Source: Skermania piniformis
GTDB lineage: Bacteria; Actinomycetota; Actinomycetes; Mycobacteriales; Mycobacteriaceae
Direction: 5' to 3'
NCBI RefSeq assembly: GCF_019285775.1
Contig: NZ_CP079105.1
Span: forward strand, 2,170,001 to 2,234,000
Length of the DNA: 64,000 bases
In this document: in pieces, positions 11,427 to 21,127 of the stretch
How the letters are laid out: each line of letters opens with the position of its first letter
Position numbering within the stretch: the stretch's first letter is position 1
The notes under the pieces: model-generated
The model's database searches: none
Seen by the model: only the letters and a program-made list of their open reading frames with translations
Told to the model about the DNA's origin: nothing
Made by a program: the position numbers and the translations under genes

Positions 11427-11837
11427 CTATATCTGTGGCGACGATGATCGGTCCAGTTCGGCGATCAAGGTGCGGGACGCGGTGTTGCGATACGAGGCAT
11501 CGACCAGCTCGGTGATCTCGTCCCAGTCCGGCTCGGCCGACTGCAGATCGAGCCCGATCCAGCCGTAGGCGCCGAGGTAGCCCGGACGGAAGAATCGCGG
11601 ATCCGCCAGCAGCGCTTCGCGTTCGGCCGAGTCGGGCAGGATCACCACCGACCGGGCCCACCGATCCGACGAGTGCGCCCCTTTCTCGACCGCGCCGTAC
11701 CCGGCAAAGATCTTGCGGGTGAAGAAGTTCGGCCGGCCGTGCGAGATCTTCTCACCCGCTCCGGGGAAACGCAGGCACACCGCCCGCAGTCGAGCGAGCA
11801 GCGGGTCGTCCGGGTCGAATCGCGCCGGATGGCTCAC
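11427..11837 (-). CDS. YjbR/MmcQ-family protein
   Basis: This 136-residue protein has the compact YjbR fold: CLRFPGAGEKISHGRPNFFTRKIFAGYG at the N-terminus, and DPRFFRPGYLGAYGWIGLDL followed by the helical ITELVDASYRNTAS. The family is annotated as DNA-binding-like or of unknown function, and nothing here adds a specific role. Its start overlaps the stop of the SPFH gene, so it is probably co-transcribed with nfeD and the SPFH gene. Confidence 0.85.
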   Translation of the reverse strand: MSHPARFDPDDPLLARLRAVCLRFPGAGEKISHGRPNFFTRKIFAGYGAVEKGAHSSDRWARSVVILPDSAEREALLADPRFFRPGYLGAYGWIGLDLQSAEPDWDEITELVDASYRNTASRTLIAELDRSSSPQI

Positions 11838-13027
11838 CTCGACCGGTGCGGATCCTGCTGGTAGGTCGCCGTGGCGGGCAAGCCGGCCGGATCGTCGTAG
11901 GGCAACGCGCGATACTCGTCCGGCCCGTCGACCGGCTTGCGCGCATCGGCCTCGGCAGCCCGTACCGCCTGTTCGATGGCCGGGTCGGTGGTGGTGTCGA
12001 ACCAGTCTGCAACCTCGTCCGAATCATCCTCCGGGCGAGAATGATCAGCGCTGTCGTCGCTCGGCTCGTAGCGGAACACGCCGTCCTGACCGGGCGCGCC
12101 GAGGGTCTTGGCGAAGCCCTTCAGCGCATCACCGAAATCACTCGGCACCAGCCACACCTTGTTCGCATCACCCTGGGCCATCTGCGGCAGCGTCTGCAGA
12201 TACTGATACGCGAGCAGCTCCGGCGTGGGCTTACCGGATTTGATTGCCGCGAAGACTTTCTCGATCGCCTTCGCCTGCCCCTGTGCCTGCAGATAGCTCG
12301 CGGCCCGCTCGCCCTGCGCGCGCAGGATCCGCGCCTGCCGCTCGCCCTCGGCGGACAAAATGGCGGATTGCTTGGCGCCCTCGGCGGACAGGATCTGGCT
12401 TTGCTTCTGCCCCTCGGCGGTCTTGATCGAGGCTTCCCGGGTGCCCTCGGCGGTCAGGATCATCGCCCGCTTCTCCCGATCGGCCTTCATCTGCTTCTCC
12501 ATCGATTCCTGGATCGACGGCGGCGGATCGATGCTCTTGAGCTCCACCCGGGCGACCCGCAACCCCCAGCGGCCGGTGGCCTCGTCCAGCACGCCCCGTA
12601 GCTGGCCGTTGATCTGGTCGCGCGAGGTGAGCGTCTCTTCCAGGGTCATGCCGCCGACCACGTTGCGCAACGTGGTCACCGTGAGCTGTTCGACCGCGGC
12701 GATGTAGTTGCTGATCTCGTAGACCGCCGACTGCGGGCTGGTCACCTGGAAGTAGACGACGGTGTCGATATGCAGGGTCAGGTTGTCCTGGGTGATCACC
12801 GGTTGCGGCGGGAAGGACACCACCCGCTCACGCAGGTCGACCTTGGCCCGGATACGGTCGACGAACGGCACCAGGAAAGTCAACTGACCCGAGACGGTGC
12901 GGGAATAACGTCCCAGCCGTTCGATCACCGCAGCCTCGGCCTGTGGCACCAGAGCCACCGATTTGAACACCACCACCGCCACCAACAGGACCAGCGCGAG
13001 CAGCAGCACGAGCGCGGAGACAGCCAT
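11834..13027 (-). CDS. SPFH/band-7 (stomatin-like) membrane protein
   Basis: This protein of about 397 residues has one N-terminal transmembrane helix (residues 3-25) followed by the SPFH domain (KSVALVPQAEAAVIERLGRYS, LRERVVSFPPQPVITQDN) and a long Ala/Glu-rich coiled coil with repeated AEGxKQSxIL units. It matches Rv1488 closely from memory. Such proteins scaffold membrane microdomains and pair with NfeD proteins, as here. ATG 13027 follows AAAGGTG; an upstream GTG at 13036 that overlaps the nfeD stop is the alternative. The C-terminus is acidic and low-complexity. Confidence 0.92.
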   Translation of the reverse strand: MAVSALVLLLALVLLVAVVVFKSVALVPQAEAAVIERLGRYSRTVSGQLTFLVPFVDRIRAKVDLRERVVSFPPQPVITQDNLTLHIDTVVYFQVTSPQSAVYEISNYIAAVEQLTVTTLRNVVGGMTLEETLTSRDQINGQLRGVLDEATGRWGLRVARVELKSIDPPPSIQESMEKQMKADREKRAMILTAEGTREASIKTAEGQKQSQILSAEGAKQSAILSAEGERQARILRAQGERAASYLQAQGQAKAIEKVFAAIKSGKPTPELLAYQYLQTLPQMAQGDANKVWLVPSDFGDALKGFAKTLGAPGQDGVFRYEPSDDSADHSRPEDDSDEVADWFDTTTDPAIEQAVRAAEADARKPVDGPDEYRALPYDDPAGLPATATYQQDPHRSR

Positions 13028-13028
13028 C

Positions 13029-13460
13029 TCAGGCACCTTTCCAGACGACGGCGGTCGCTCCGTCGATCTTCATCACGGTGACGGTACTTCCGGCCGGGTA
13101 CACCTCGGATTCGTCCAGCGGCCGGGCGGTCCATACGTCCCCGTCCAGCCGGACCTGGCCTTGGTGTGCCCCGACGTCTTCGAGCACGAGCGCAGATCGG
13201 CCGGGCAATGCGGCAACGTTGGTCGGCGTGGGCGGCGGCGCCCCGAACCGGCGCTGCAACTGCGGCCGGACACCGAGCAGCAACAGCAGTGCGGCACAAC
13301 CGAAGATCAGCGCGTCGACGACGACCGGCAGGTCGGTGACCGCTGTGACTCCGGCCGTGGCCAGCGCAGCGCCGCCGAGCATGAGCAGAACCAGATCACC
13401 GGTCAGCGCTTCGGCAGCGACCAGCAAAATGCCCGCTATCAGCCAGATCCACGCGCTCAC
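13029..13460 (-). CDS. nfeD: NfeD-like membrane protein
   Basis: This 143-residue short-form NfeD protein has two or three transmembrane helices (WIWLIAGILLVAAEALTGD, LPVVVDALIFGCAALLLLLG) and a C-terminal OB-fold (LEDVGAHQGQVRLDGDVWTARPLDES...VVWKGA). It lacks the ClpP-like protease domain of long NfeD proteins. NfeD and the adjacent SPFH protein are a conserved functional pair in membrane organisation. The GTG at 13460 lies close behind CAGTATAAG, which could be a -10 element for a leaderless message. It corresponds to Rv1487. Confidence 0.9.
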   Translation of the reverse strand: MSAWIWLIAGILLVAAEALTGDLVLLMLGGAALATAGVTAVTDLPVVVDALIFGCAALLLLLGVRPQLQRRFGAPPPTPTNVAALPGRSALVLEDVGAHQGQVRLDGDVWTARPLDESEVYPAGSTVTVMKIDGATAVVWKGA

Positions 13461-13486
13461 CCTTATACTGTACGGCCCGGAGTCCG

Positions 13487-14326
13487 CTACGAACCGGACA
13501 AATTGTCGATCGTCACGAAATCGACCAGCCGTTCGACCGCCCCGATCAACGGCGCCTCCAGGTCGCGGAAGCTCGTTACCGCGCCGTACACCCGGCGCCA
13601 GCCGTCCTGTGGGGTGCCCCAGCCGAGTCGTCGGCAGACCCCCGTTTTCCAGTCCTCGCCACGGGGCACTCGCGGCCATTCGGCGATGCCGACCGCCGCC
13701 GGCCGTACCGCCTCCCAGACGTCGATGTAGGGGTGGCCGGTGACGAGCACGTCGGGCCCCAGACCCGCCGTCAGCCCGGTCTCTTTCGAGCCGGTCACCA
13801 GGTGGTCGACCAGCACGCCGACCCGACGCCCGGGTCCGGGCCGGAACTCGGCCAGCCGGTCGGCCAGGTTGTCCAGGCCCGCCAGATGTTCGACCACCAC
13901 CCCTTCCACCCGCAGGTCATGCCCCCAGACTCGCTCGACGAGCGCGGCGTCGTGCACCCCTTCGACCCAGATTCGGCTGGGTAAGGCCACTTTCGCGCGC
14001 AGGCCGGCAACCCGGGTGGAGCCGGACGCGGATCGAGCGGATTCCGGTGCCGCCGGCCGGGTGACCGGGCGGACCAGTGTGACGGGCTTGCCGTCGATCA
14101 GGAACGCCGCTTCGCGCAGCGCGAACAGCCGAACTCGACCCTGCGCGTCTTCCAGCTTGACGAACTCCCCGTCGTAACTGCGATCGAACCCGACCACCGC
14201 GCCACAGAAGCCCCCCTCGGCATCTTCGACCACGAGATCGGGGGTGGCCGCCACCCGGGGCACCGGGGTGCGCTTGGTGCGAGCGTGACCGGCGAAGATG
14301 TCGCCGTAACCGGAACGAGATGACAC
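13487..14326 (-). CDS. DUF3097 family protein
   Basis: This 279-residue conserved actinobacterial protein of unknown function corresponds to Rv1486c. The first half holds a small beta-rich module (DLVVEDAEGGFCGAVVGFDRSYDGEFVKLED). The second half contains IWVEGVHDAALVERVWGHDLR and VGVLVDHLVTGSKE, which recall a Toprim-like nucleotide or metal site, although that resemblance is my inference. Translation starts at GTG 14326. It is divergent from the uncharacterised gene at 14393. Confidence 0.82.
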   Translation of the reverse strand: MSSRSGYGDIFAGHARTKRTPVPRVAATPDLVVEDAEGGFCGAVVGFDRSYDGEFVKLEDAQGRVRLFALREAAFLIDGKPVTLVRPVTRPAAPESARSASGSTRVAGLRAKVALPSRIWVEGVHDAALVERVWGHDLRVEGVVVEHLAGLDNLADRLAEFRPGPGRRVGVLVDHLVTGSKETGLTAGLGPDVLVTGHPYIDVWEAVRPAAVGIAEWPRVPRGEDWKTGVCRRLGWGTPQDGWRRVYGAVTSFRDLEAPLIGAVERLVDFVTIDNLSGS

Positions 14327-14392
14327 GCCGATTCACGGTAGGTGGACCGGACGGTGCGCACCGCTCGCCACGCCGCCCTATCCTCGATCGTT

Positions 14393-15142
14393 ATGTGCAC
14401 TCCCAGCACGACACTCGCCGTGTGGACGTCCGCGTGGCAGGCCGGTGCCTGCGCACCGGACGATCTGCTCGCCGCGCTGCACGCCTGGGCGCCGAGCCAG
14501 TTCGTGCTCGCCGGCGACCGCATCGGAACCGAATCGACCGATATCGGCAGCACGGAGCTGCTCCGGCTACTCCGCAACGCCCCGGGAGCGCGCCTGCTGC
14601 TACCGGTCCCCGGGGACTCGCGTGGGCTACCGGCCGGGTCGTCGTTTGCCGTCGCGGCGATGACCGCCGGCGAAGGGGTGCTGGCCGGCTCCCCCGGCTC
14701 CATCGGAGTAGGCCTGGTACCTCGTCACGACCAGCACGACGTACTCGGCTGGGCGCACTTCACGGTGCGGGTACCGGACACCCCGCCGATCGACGTCGGC
14801 CTCGGCGAGGCCGAGTATCAGATGCGCGACGCGGTCCGTACGGCCGCCGACGCCCTGGCCGAGCTGCGTGGCCCCGGCTATCCCGGCTTCGATCCGCGTC
14901 GGGAGGTCGAGGTGGAGCTCGACCGCATGGCGTACCACCAGTACCCGGAGAAGATGTCACCGCGCGCCCGTCGCGTACTCACCACGGCCGACCATGTGGC
15001 GGCCATCCTGACCGTCGCGGAGCGGACGCCGGCGGCGGCACCGCCGTCGGCGGCGGCCCAAGCAACTCACGCGGACGTCACTCGTCCGTTGTGGGACGCG
15101 ATCCGCACCGCTCGGGTCGCCGCCGCGGCACACGCCTTCTGA
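14393..15142 (+). CDS. Conserved protein of unknown function
   Basis: This protein of about 249 residues starts MCTPSTTLAVWTSAWQAGAC. I do not recognise the family with confidence. It is soluble, has no signal peptide, and contains segments such as LLLPVPGDSRGLPAGSSF and IDVGLGEAEYQMRDAVRTAADALAELRG, followed by an Ala-rich C-terminal tail. The amino-acid make-up and frame bias indicate a real gene. A longer frame begins at 14342, but the start at 14393 keeps the divergent spacer from the DUF3097 gene. Confidence 0.65.
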   Translation: MCTPSTTLAVWTSAWQAGACAPDDLLAALHAWAPSQFVLAGDRIGTESTDIGSTELLRLLRNAPGARLLLPVPGDSRGLPAGSSFAVAAMTAGEGVLAGSPGSIGVGLVPRHDQHDVLGWAHFTVRVPDTPPIDVGLGEAEYQMRDAVRTAADALAELRGPGYPGFDPRREVEVELDRMAYHQYPEKMSPRARRVLTTADHVAAILTVAERTPAAAPPSAAAQATHADVTRPLWDAIRTARVAAAAHAF

Positions 15143-15163
15143 GCAGGCTGCGGGCCGGCCGAT

Positions 15164-15970
15164 TCAGGAACCGGCTGCGTCCGGCATCTCACCGACCGTG
15201 GTGGCCACGTCGATCAGACCGAACATCTCCCCTTCCAACCCGGCCACGATGGACATCCGGCCGAACGGGCTGTCCGTCGGCGGCATCAGCTGATTCGCCC
15301 CGAGCTCGACGGCACGTGCCGTGGCGGCATCGCAGTCGGCGGCGGCGAACCAGGTCAGCCAGTGCGACGGCGTTCCGGGCGGCGCCATCTCGTTGCCGCA
15401 CATACCGCCGATACCCGCGGTCTCGCCGGCACGTTTGGCGACGAAGTAGGTGAACTCGGGGTTGGTGAGATCGTCGTATTCGTAACCGAACACGGCGGTA
15501 TAGAACGCGCGGGCCGCATCCAGGTCGTTGGAGTGCAGCTCGTTCCAGGCCAGCGCGCCGTCTTCGTTGTACCGGGTGGCGCCGGTGTGCTGCTTGGCCT
15601 GCCAGATACCGAAGCTTGCCCCATCCGGCGCGACCGCGAAGAACATCCGGCCGAACTCGCCCACATCGAACGGATCCATCTGCAGCGTGCCGCCGGCCGC
15701 CTGGATCGCGGTCGCGGTGGCGTCGGCATCGTCGGATGCGAGGTAGGTCGACCAGTTCGCCGGCATCTCCGGAACCGGCTTCGGACCGATCCCGGCGACC
15801 GCTTCGCCGTCCTTGAAATTCATGATGTAGTCACCGAACTCCACTCCGGACGCTTCGTTCGTCCAGCCGAACAGCGATGCGTAGAACTCGGCGGCTTTCG
15901 CAGGATCGGCCGCGGACAGATCCACCCAGTTCGGTGTTCCGGCCGGCCAAACCTCGTGGCGTACAGGCAT
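15164..15970 (-). CDS. Two-domain VOC (glyoxalase-like) protein
   Basis: This 268-residue protein has two tandem vicinal-oxygen-chelate domains. The first (residues 10-125) begins GTPNWVDLSAADPAKAAEFYASLFGW; the second (about 137-255) begins ALAWNELHSNDLDAARAFYTAVFGY. Double VOC proteins of this type are common in actinobacteria and usually lack a proven substrate. Metal-ligand positions cannot be assigned with certainty. The start at 15970 is well supported by AGGAGA 5 bases upstream. It is probably monocistronic. Confidence 0.87.
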   Translation of the reverse strand: MPVRHEVWPAGTPNWVDLSAADPAKAAEFYASLFGWTNEASGVEFGDYIMNFKDGEAVAGIGPKPVPEMPANWSTYLASDDADATATAIQAAGGTLQMDPFDVGEFGRMFFAVAPDGASFGIWQAKQHTGATRYNEDGALAWNELHSNDLDAARAFYTAVFGYEYDDLTNPEFTYFVAKRAGETAGIGGMCGNEMAPPGTPSHWLTWFAAADCDAATARAVELGANQLMPPTDSPFGRMSIVAGLEGEMFGLIDVATTVGEMPDAAGS

Positions 15971-16174
15971 GATGTCTCCTCGGTAGTCGGACGTTCGCGA
16001 CATACGTGATTGCCCAGGGCAATCCGGAATCGATCCCCGGTCGGAACCGCGAATCGCACCCGCCGAGCAGTCTTCACCCGGCCACCGACAGAAACAAGCA
16101 GCGAGCACACCGACCCCGCGCGAACGCCCGGGCGTCCCTCCGGCCGGGCGTTCGTCAAGGCAGCGGGCGAACGG

Positions 16175-17278
16175 TCAGAACGGGCACTGGGCGATCGGCA
16201 GGCGGCCCAGATCACAGACGGTCGAATTGGCGAGCTTCCAGGTACCGTCCAGCCACTTCCAGGTCAGCGGCAGGACCTGCGGCGGCAGGCCGGGAACCAG
16301 GATTCGTAGGCGCGCGGTCAGCGTGTCCGGGGTCGGCGTGGCGACGGGCCCGAGCACCCGCCAGTCGAGCATCGGCCCGGCGGCCTGGTCCGCCACCTGC
16401 AGCGCGGCCAACAGTCCGGCTGCGGCGGGACCACCCTCGAGTTCGTCGGTGTTGTTCCGGCCGAGCGCAATCTGCAACTTGGCCTGCAGCTGGTCTGCGT
16501 CCAGCGGGCCGCGTTCGGCGTTCGGCGTGGGGAGCGCCGATGCCGGGTCGGGCGAGCGCGGAACCGTCGTCGGCCCACCGGGAACCGTCGCCGGCCCACC
16601 GGGAACCGTCATCGGCGCCCCGGGAACGGTCGTCGGTGCCGAGCCGATCGCGGCGAGATCCGGAACGGTCGTCGGGCCCGGCGGATTGGCGCCACCGGGC
16701 GGGACGTCGTTCGGCGCGGGCGCCGGCGCCGGGACCGACGGAATCATGGGCAGCGCTGTGGCCGGCGCCGCCGGGACTGTCGGCGGGACGGCGGCCGGAG
16801 CCGATCCGAACGGACCGAATGCCGGCGCAACCGACGCGGTCGCCGCCGGGGGCAGTGCGGTCGCCGTCGGGGGCAGTGCGGTCGCCGTCGGGGGTCGGGC
16901 GGCGGCCGGGGCGCCGACCGCCGGAACCGTCGCCGGCACGGTCGGCGGAATCGTCGCCGGCACCGTCGGCGGAGCACTCGCACGGGCGGGAACGGTCGGT
17001 GGTACCGGCACGCTCGACGGCACAGTCGAGGTCGCGCCGGACGACGGAGCCGCCGACGTCGATCGGGCAGCCGAGGACGGCGGCGCGCCGGACGGTCCGG
17101 TCGTCGGGGCGGCCGCCTGAGTCGGAATGGCGAAGACGGTCGGCTGAGCCGGCTGGTCGTCGCGCATCATGTACGCGGCGAACATGCCGCCGGACACGAT
17201 CGTGGCGGTGACGACTGCGGATACGCCGGACGCCAGGGCAACCACAGCGGCGGTACGTGGGGCCTGATTCTGCTGCAT
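16175..17278 (-). CDS. Exported Pro/Ala/Thr-repeat protein with MTB12-like C-terminal domain
   Basis: This 367-residue protein has an N-terminal signal-anchor (TAAVVALASGVSAVVTATIV) and about 230 residues of Pro/Ala/Thr/Val repeats, including tandem ATALPPTA units and VPGGPxT units. A folded C-terminal domain (about 250-367, LDADQLQAKLQIALGRNNTD to TWKLANSTVCDL) resembles the mycobacterial MTB12/CFP-2 low-molecular-weight antigens. It is probably cell-wall associated or secreted, with the repeat acting as a spacer. An IdeR-like iron box lies 83 bases upstream, which suggests induction under iron limitation. The function is unknown. Confidence 0.75.
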   Translation of the reverse strand: MQQNQAPRTAAVVALASGVSAVVTATIVSGGMFAAYMMRDDQPAQPTVFAIPTQAAAPTTGPSGAPPSSAARSTSAAPSSGATSTVPSSVPVPPTVPARASAPPTVPATIPPTVPATVPAVGAPAAARPPTATALPPTATALPPAATASVAPAFGPFGSAPAAVPPTVPAAPATALPMIPSVPAPAPAPNDVPPGGANPPGPTTVPDLAAIGSAPTTVPGAPMTVPGGPATVPGGPTTVPRSPDPASALPTPNAERGPLDADQLQAKLQIALGRNNTDELEGGPAAAGLLAALQVADQAAGPMLDWRVLGPVATPTPDTLTARLRILVPGLPPQVLPLTWKWLDGTWKLANSTVCDLGRLPIAQCPF

Positions 17279-17360
17279 GGTGAGCCGATGTCCTTCGTCG
17301 CTGTCCGCTGCGGTCACACGCCGGGCAGCGGACGCCTCCCGCATCGGCTCACCGGCACGG

Positions 17361-17379
17361 TTAGCATAGCCTTACCTAC
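17361..17379 (-). promoter_or_regulatory. IdeR/DtxR-like iron box upstream of the repeat protein
   Basis: TTAGCATAGCCTTACCTAC matches the 19-bp DtxR/IdeR consensus TTAGGTTAGGCTAACCTAA at about 14 positions. It sits 83 bases before the start of the exported repeat protein (17278) and 70 bases beyond the hemH stop, so the repeat-protein gene is the likely target. The spacing is suitable for a promoter-overlapping operator. Confidence 0.6.
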
Positions 17380-17449
17380 AAGATCGTCCACCTGGCATCG
17401 CTGTGACACAGCACACACAGCGTGTCGGTTCGGCTATCCGGGACAGCGG

Positions 17450-18463
17450 CTATGCGCCGCAGCAATGCAGCGCGCAGATCGCGCCGTCGGTTCCGCTCCC
17501 CCAGCCCGGCTCGGCGCCCAGACGTCGCGCCGATCCCCCGGAGCACTGCTCGGCGACCAGCTCGACCACCATGCGCGCGAAACGCGGATCGGCACCGGGC
17601 GTCGCCGCACGGACGTATCCGATACCCAACTCGGCCGCGCGCAGGCGCGCCTCGTGGTCGAGGTCCCAGATCACCTCCATGTGATCGGAGACGAAGCCGA
17701 CCGGACAGACGATCACGGCGCCGGTCCCGGACGCTGCGAGCGCATCCAGGTGATCCACGATGTCCGGCGCGAGCCAGGGGACCTGGGGCGGACCGGACCG
17801 GGACTGCCAGACCACGTCGTATTCGGGGTAGCCCGCTGCCGCGGCGGCCAACCGCGCGGCCTCGACGACCTGACGGTGGTAGAGACCGCCGCCGGCGTCC
17901 GGCGGGCCGGCCTGATCGTCGGCCCGGGTCGGCACCGAATGCGCGGTGAATACCAGCCGCGCCGGCCGTCCCAGGGTTGCCGCGGCCGCCGTGATCCCGT
18001 CGGCAACAGCGGCGACGAACAGCGGGTGGTCGTAGAACTGCCGCAGCTTCCGCAGCTCCGGTGCGTTCGGTACCGCGGCCCGGGCGCGCGCGATGTCCTC
18101 GTGGTATTGCCGGCACCCGGAGTAGCCGGCCCACGCCGATGTGGCGAACACCAGCGCGGACCGGACGCCGTCGTCGTGCATCCGGGCCACGGTGTCCTCG
18201 ACCAGCGGGTGCCAATTCCGGTTACCGAAATACACCGGTAGATCCAGCCCGGCGGCGCGCAACTCGGCCTCGACCGCCGCGATCAACTCCCGGTTCAACC
18301 GGTTGATCGGCGACACACCGCCGAAGTGCAGGTAGTGCTCGGCAACTGCGTCCAGCCGGGCCCGCGGCACACCGCGACCCCGAGTGACGTTCTCCAAGAA
18401 GGGAATCACGTCGTCGGGACCTTCCGGGCCACCGAACGACAGCAACAGCAGCGCGTCGGTCAC
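17450..18463 (-). CDS. hemH: Ferrochelatase (probably coproporphyrin-type)
   Basis: HemH (CpfC in actinobacteria) inserts Fe2+ into coproporphyrin III or protoporphyrin in the cytoplasm. The 337-residue protein opens [20 protein letters not shown] and has [28 protein letters not shown], the catalytic His in VFTAHSVP, and [11 protein letters not shown]. Cysteines in SGCRQ and a C-terminal CALHCC group are consistent with the [2Fe-2S] cluster of actinobacterial enzymes. GTG 18463 is chosen because the frame upstream runs into inhA. It is the third gene after fabG1 and inhA, as in Rv1483-Rv1485. Confidence 0.95.
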   Translation of the reverse strand: MTDALLLLSFGGPEGPDDVIPFLENVTRGRGVPRARLDAVAEHYLHFGGVSPINRLNRELIAAVEAELRAAGLDLPVYFGNRNWHPLVEDTVARMHDDGVRSALVFATSAWAGYSGCRQYHEDIARARAAVPNAPELRKLRQFYDHPLFVAAVADGITAAAATLGRPARLVFTAHSVPTRADDQAGPPDAGGGLYHRQVVEAARLAAAAAGYPEYDVVWQSRSGPPQVPWLAPDIVDHLDALAASGTGAVIVCPVGFVSDHMEVIWDLDHEARLRAAELGIGYVRAATPGADPRFARMVVELVAEQCSGGSARRLGAEPGWGSGTDGAICALHCCGA

Positions 18464-18476
18464 AGCGCAACCAGGG

Positions 18477-19313
18477 TCAACGGGTACCGAAGCCCTCGGG
18501 GAACCAGATGTTGTGGCTGGCGCCACCGTCGACGTACACGATCGAGCCGGTGGTGCCGGGCAGCCAGTCCGACAGCAGCGTCACGATCGATTTGGCCACG
18601 ACGCTCGGGTCGTCCACACTCCACCCGATCGGCGAGGCGCCGTCCCAATAGGTATCGAGCTGGTTCAGCTGCTTCGCATCATCGGTGGCGGTGCCGGCGA
18701 TTGCTTTCGCCGCCAACGTCTTGATCGGCCCGGCAGCAACGAGATTGGAGCGAATCCGCTTGGCCTCGCCCACTTCTCGCGCGACGTACCGGTTCACCGA
18801 CTCCAGTGCCGCCTTGGCCACGCTCATCCAGTTGTAGTACGGCATCGCCCGGCGCGGGTCGAAGTCCATCCCGACGATGGAACCGCCCTCGTTCATCACC
18901 GGGAGCACCGCGCGGGCCAGTGCGGCATAGCTCCACGCCGATACCTCGAATGCTTTGGCCGCGTCCGGGCCCGGTCCGTCCAAGAACGGCAACATGTCGG
19001 GTCCGAGCAACGACTTCGGGGCGAACGCGATCGAGTGCAGTACCCCGTCGACCCCGTCCGGCGCATGCTCGGCGACCCGATCGGCCAGCGCGCCGAGATC
19101 CTCCTCGCTGGTCACGTCGAGCGGTATCGCGGGCGGTACCTCGGCCGGCAGGCGTTTGGCGATCCGGTCGATCAACCGCAGCCGTGCCGGAATCCCGGTG
19201 ATGATCACCTTCGCGCCCTGCTCCTGGGCCATCGCGGCCGCATGGAACGCGATCGACGAGTCGGTGATGATGCCGGTGATCAGTACGGTCTTGCCGTCGA
19301 GCAATCCGCTCAT
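18477..19313 (-). CDS. inhA: NADH-dependent enoyl-ACP reductase
   Basis: InhA reduces trans-2-enoyl-ACP in the FAS-II cycle that builds mycolic acid precursors and is the target of activated isoniazid. The 278-residue protein begins [20 protein letters not shown]. Ser94 of HSIAFAP (the position altered in some isoniazid-resistant mutants) is present, with the active-site Tyr160 and Lys167 in [11 protein letters not shown]. The residues differ slightly from M. tuberculosis by a two-residue insertion. The start lies one base beyond the fabG1 stop, so the two are tightly coupled. Confidence 0.97.
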   Translation of the reverse strand: MSGLLDGKTVLITGIITDSSIAFHAAAMAQEQGAKVIITGIPARLRLIDRIAKRLPAEVPPAIPLDVTSEEDLGALADRVAEHAPDGVDGVLHSIAFAPKSLLGPDMLPFLDGPGPDAAKAFEVSAWSYAALARAVLPVMNEGGSIVGMDFDPRRAMPYYNWMSVAKAALESVNRYVAREVGEAKRIRSNLVAAGPIKTLAAKAIAGTATDDAKQLNQLDTYWDGASPIGWSVDDPSVVAKSIVTLLSDWLPGTTGSIVYVDGGASHNIWFPEGFGTR

Positions 19314-19314
19314 G

Positions 19315-20043
<729 letters not shown>

Positions 20044-20066
20044 CTATCTGTTATGGATCGCTCTGA

Positions 20067-21071
20067 TCACGGCAGCCTCTGACGATAGAGCAAGGCGGCG
20101 CCGAGTCCGGCGGCGGTCGCCACGATGCCGAGGATCAACCACGGCCGGCTCGCGTCCCCGCGGGTCATCTCGTATCCGATCTGCTCTTCGAGCGTGTCGT
20201 AGACCTTCGTCAGCTCCTCCAGGCTGGAGGCGGTGAAGAACTGACCGCCGGAAAGTTCGGCGATCTTCTTCAGGAACGGGTCGTCCACCGGCACCGGCAC
20301 CCGTTGCGTGGAGCCGGTGTCCTGATCCGGGATCTCGACCGTGCCCCAGCTGGTGCCGAACGAGATGGTCGAGATCGGGATGCCTTTGTCCTTCGCGGCG
20401 CGGGCTGCGGTGAACGCGTGCCGCGGATTGCTCTCGTCCTTGTCGTCGGGCACGGTCTGCTTGCCGTCCGACATCAGGACGATCCGCGCCGGCGGCGGGG
20501 TTTCCGCACCGCCGAGGACGTCGCCGAGGGTCTGAATCGACTGCAGCGCGGTGAAGATCCCTTCCCCGGTCGCCGTCCGCTCGGACAGCTGCAGATGGTC
20601 GATCGCGGCCTTGGTCGCCTCCCGGTTGGCGGTCGGCGACACCAGCACCGACGCGGTTCCGGCGAATGCGACCAAGCCCAGGTTGATTCCCGGGGTCAGT
20701 CCCTCGGCAAACGCCTTGCCGGCTTCCTCGGCGACCTCCAGCCGGCTGGGCTTCACATCGGTCGCCTCCATCGACAGCGACACATCCATCACCAACACCA
20801 CGGTGGCACGGTTGCGCGGCACCTTCTGCGCCTTGGTCGGGCCCGCCGCGGCGATGGTAAAGCAGAGCAATCCGACCAGGATCAATGCGACCGGTACGTG
20901 CCGCCACGGCCCGGGACGGCGGGGCGCCACCCGCTCCAGCAACTCCATGTTGGAGAAGCGGAGCATGTGCCGCTGTCGCCGCCGTTGCGCCAGCAGGTAA
21001 CCGACCCCGAGTGCGGCGACGACCAGCGCGAACATCAGCCAGATCGGCGACGCGAAATCGGTCAGGCTCAT
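20067..21071 (-). CDS. VWA-domain membrane protein (Rv1481-like)
   Basis: This 334-residue protein has two N-terminal transmembrane helices (about 8-28 and 60-80), a von Willebrand A domain with the MIDAS motif DVSLSM, and a C-terminal helix. It belongs to the MoxR-DUF58-VWA module, in which a MoxR AAA+ ATPase acts with VWA proteins in assembly or maturation of envelope components; the client is unknown. The start is preceded by GAGGATGC, the last of three tandem copies of a 19-bp unit that each carry a GAGG ribosome-binding core. Confidence 0.92.
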   Translation of the reverse strand: MSLTDFASPIWLMFALVVAALGVGYLLAQRRRQRHMLRFSNMELLERVAPRRPGPWRHVPVALILVGLLCFTIAAAGPTKAQKVPRNRATVVLVMDVSLSMEATDVKPSRLEVAEEAGKAFAEGLTPGINLGLVAFAGTASVLVSPTANREATKAAIDHLQLSERTATGEGIFTALQSIQTLGDVLGGAETPPPARIVLMSDGKQTVPDDKDESNPRHAFTAARAAKDKGIPISTISFGTSWGTVEIPDQDTGSTQRVPVPVDDPFLKKIAELSGGQFFTASSLEELTKVYDTLEEQIGYEMTRGDASRPWLILGIVATAAGLGAALLYRQRLP

Positions 21072-21072
21072 C

Positions 21073-21127
21073 GCATCCTCACTGCCTCACTGCATCCTCA
21101 CTGCCTCGCTGCATCCTCACTGCCTCG
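21073..21127 (-). repeat. Tandem 19-bp repeat carrying ribosome-binding cores
   Basis: The unit GCATCCTCACTGCCTCACT occurs just under three times in a row, with one substitution, and fills the 45-bp gap between the DUF58 stop codon (21117) and the VWA start (21071). It also overlaps the last codons of DUF58. On the coding strand each unit contains GAGGATGC, so the array offers three Shine-Dalgarno-like sites, only the last of which is correctly spaced from ATG 21071. Confidence 0.85.
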
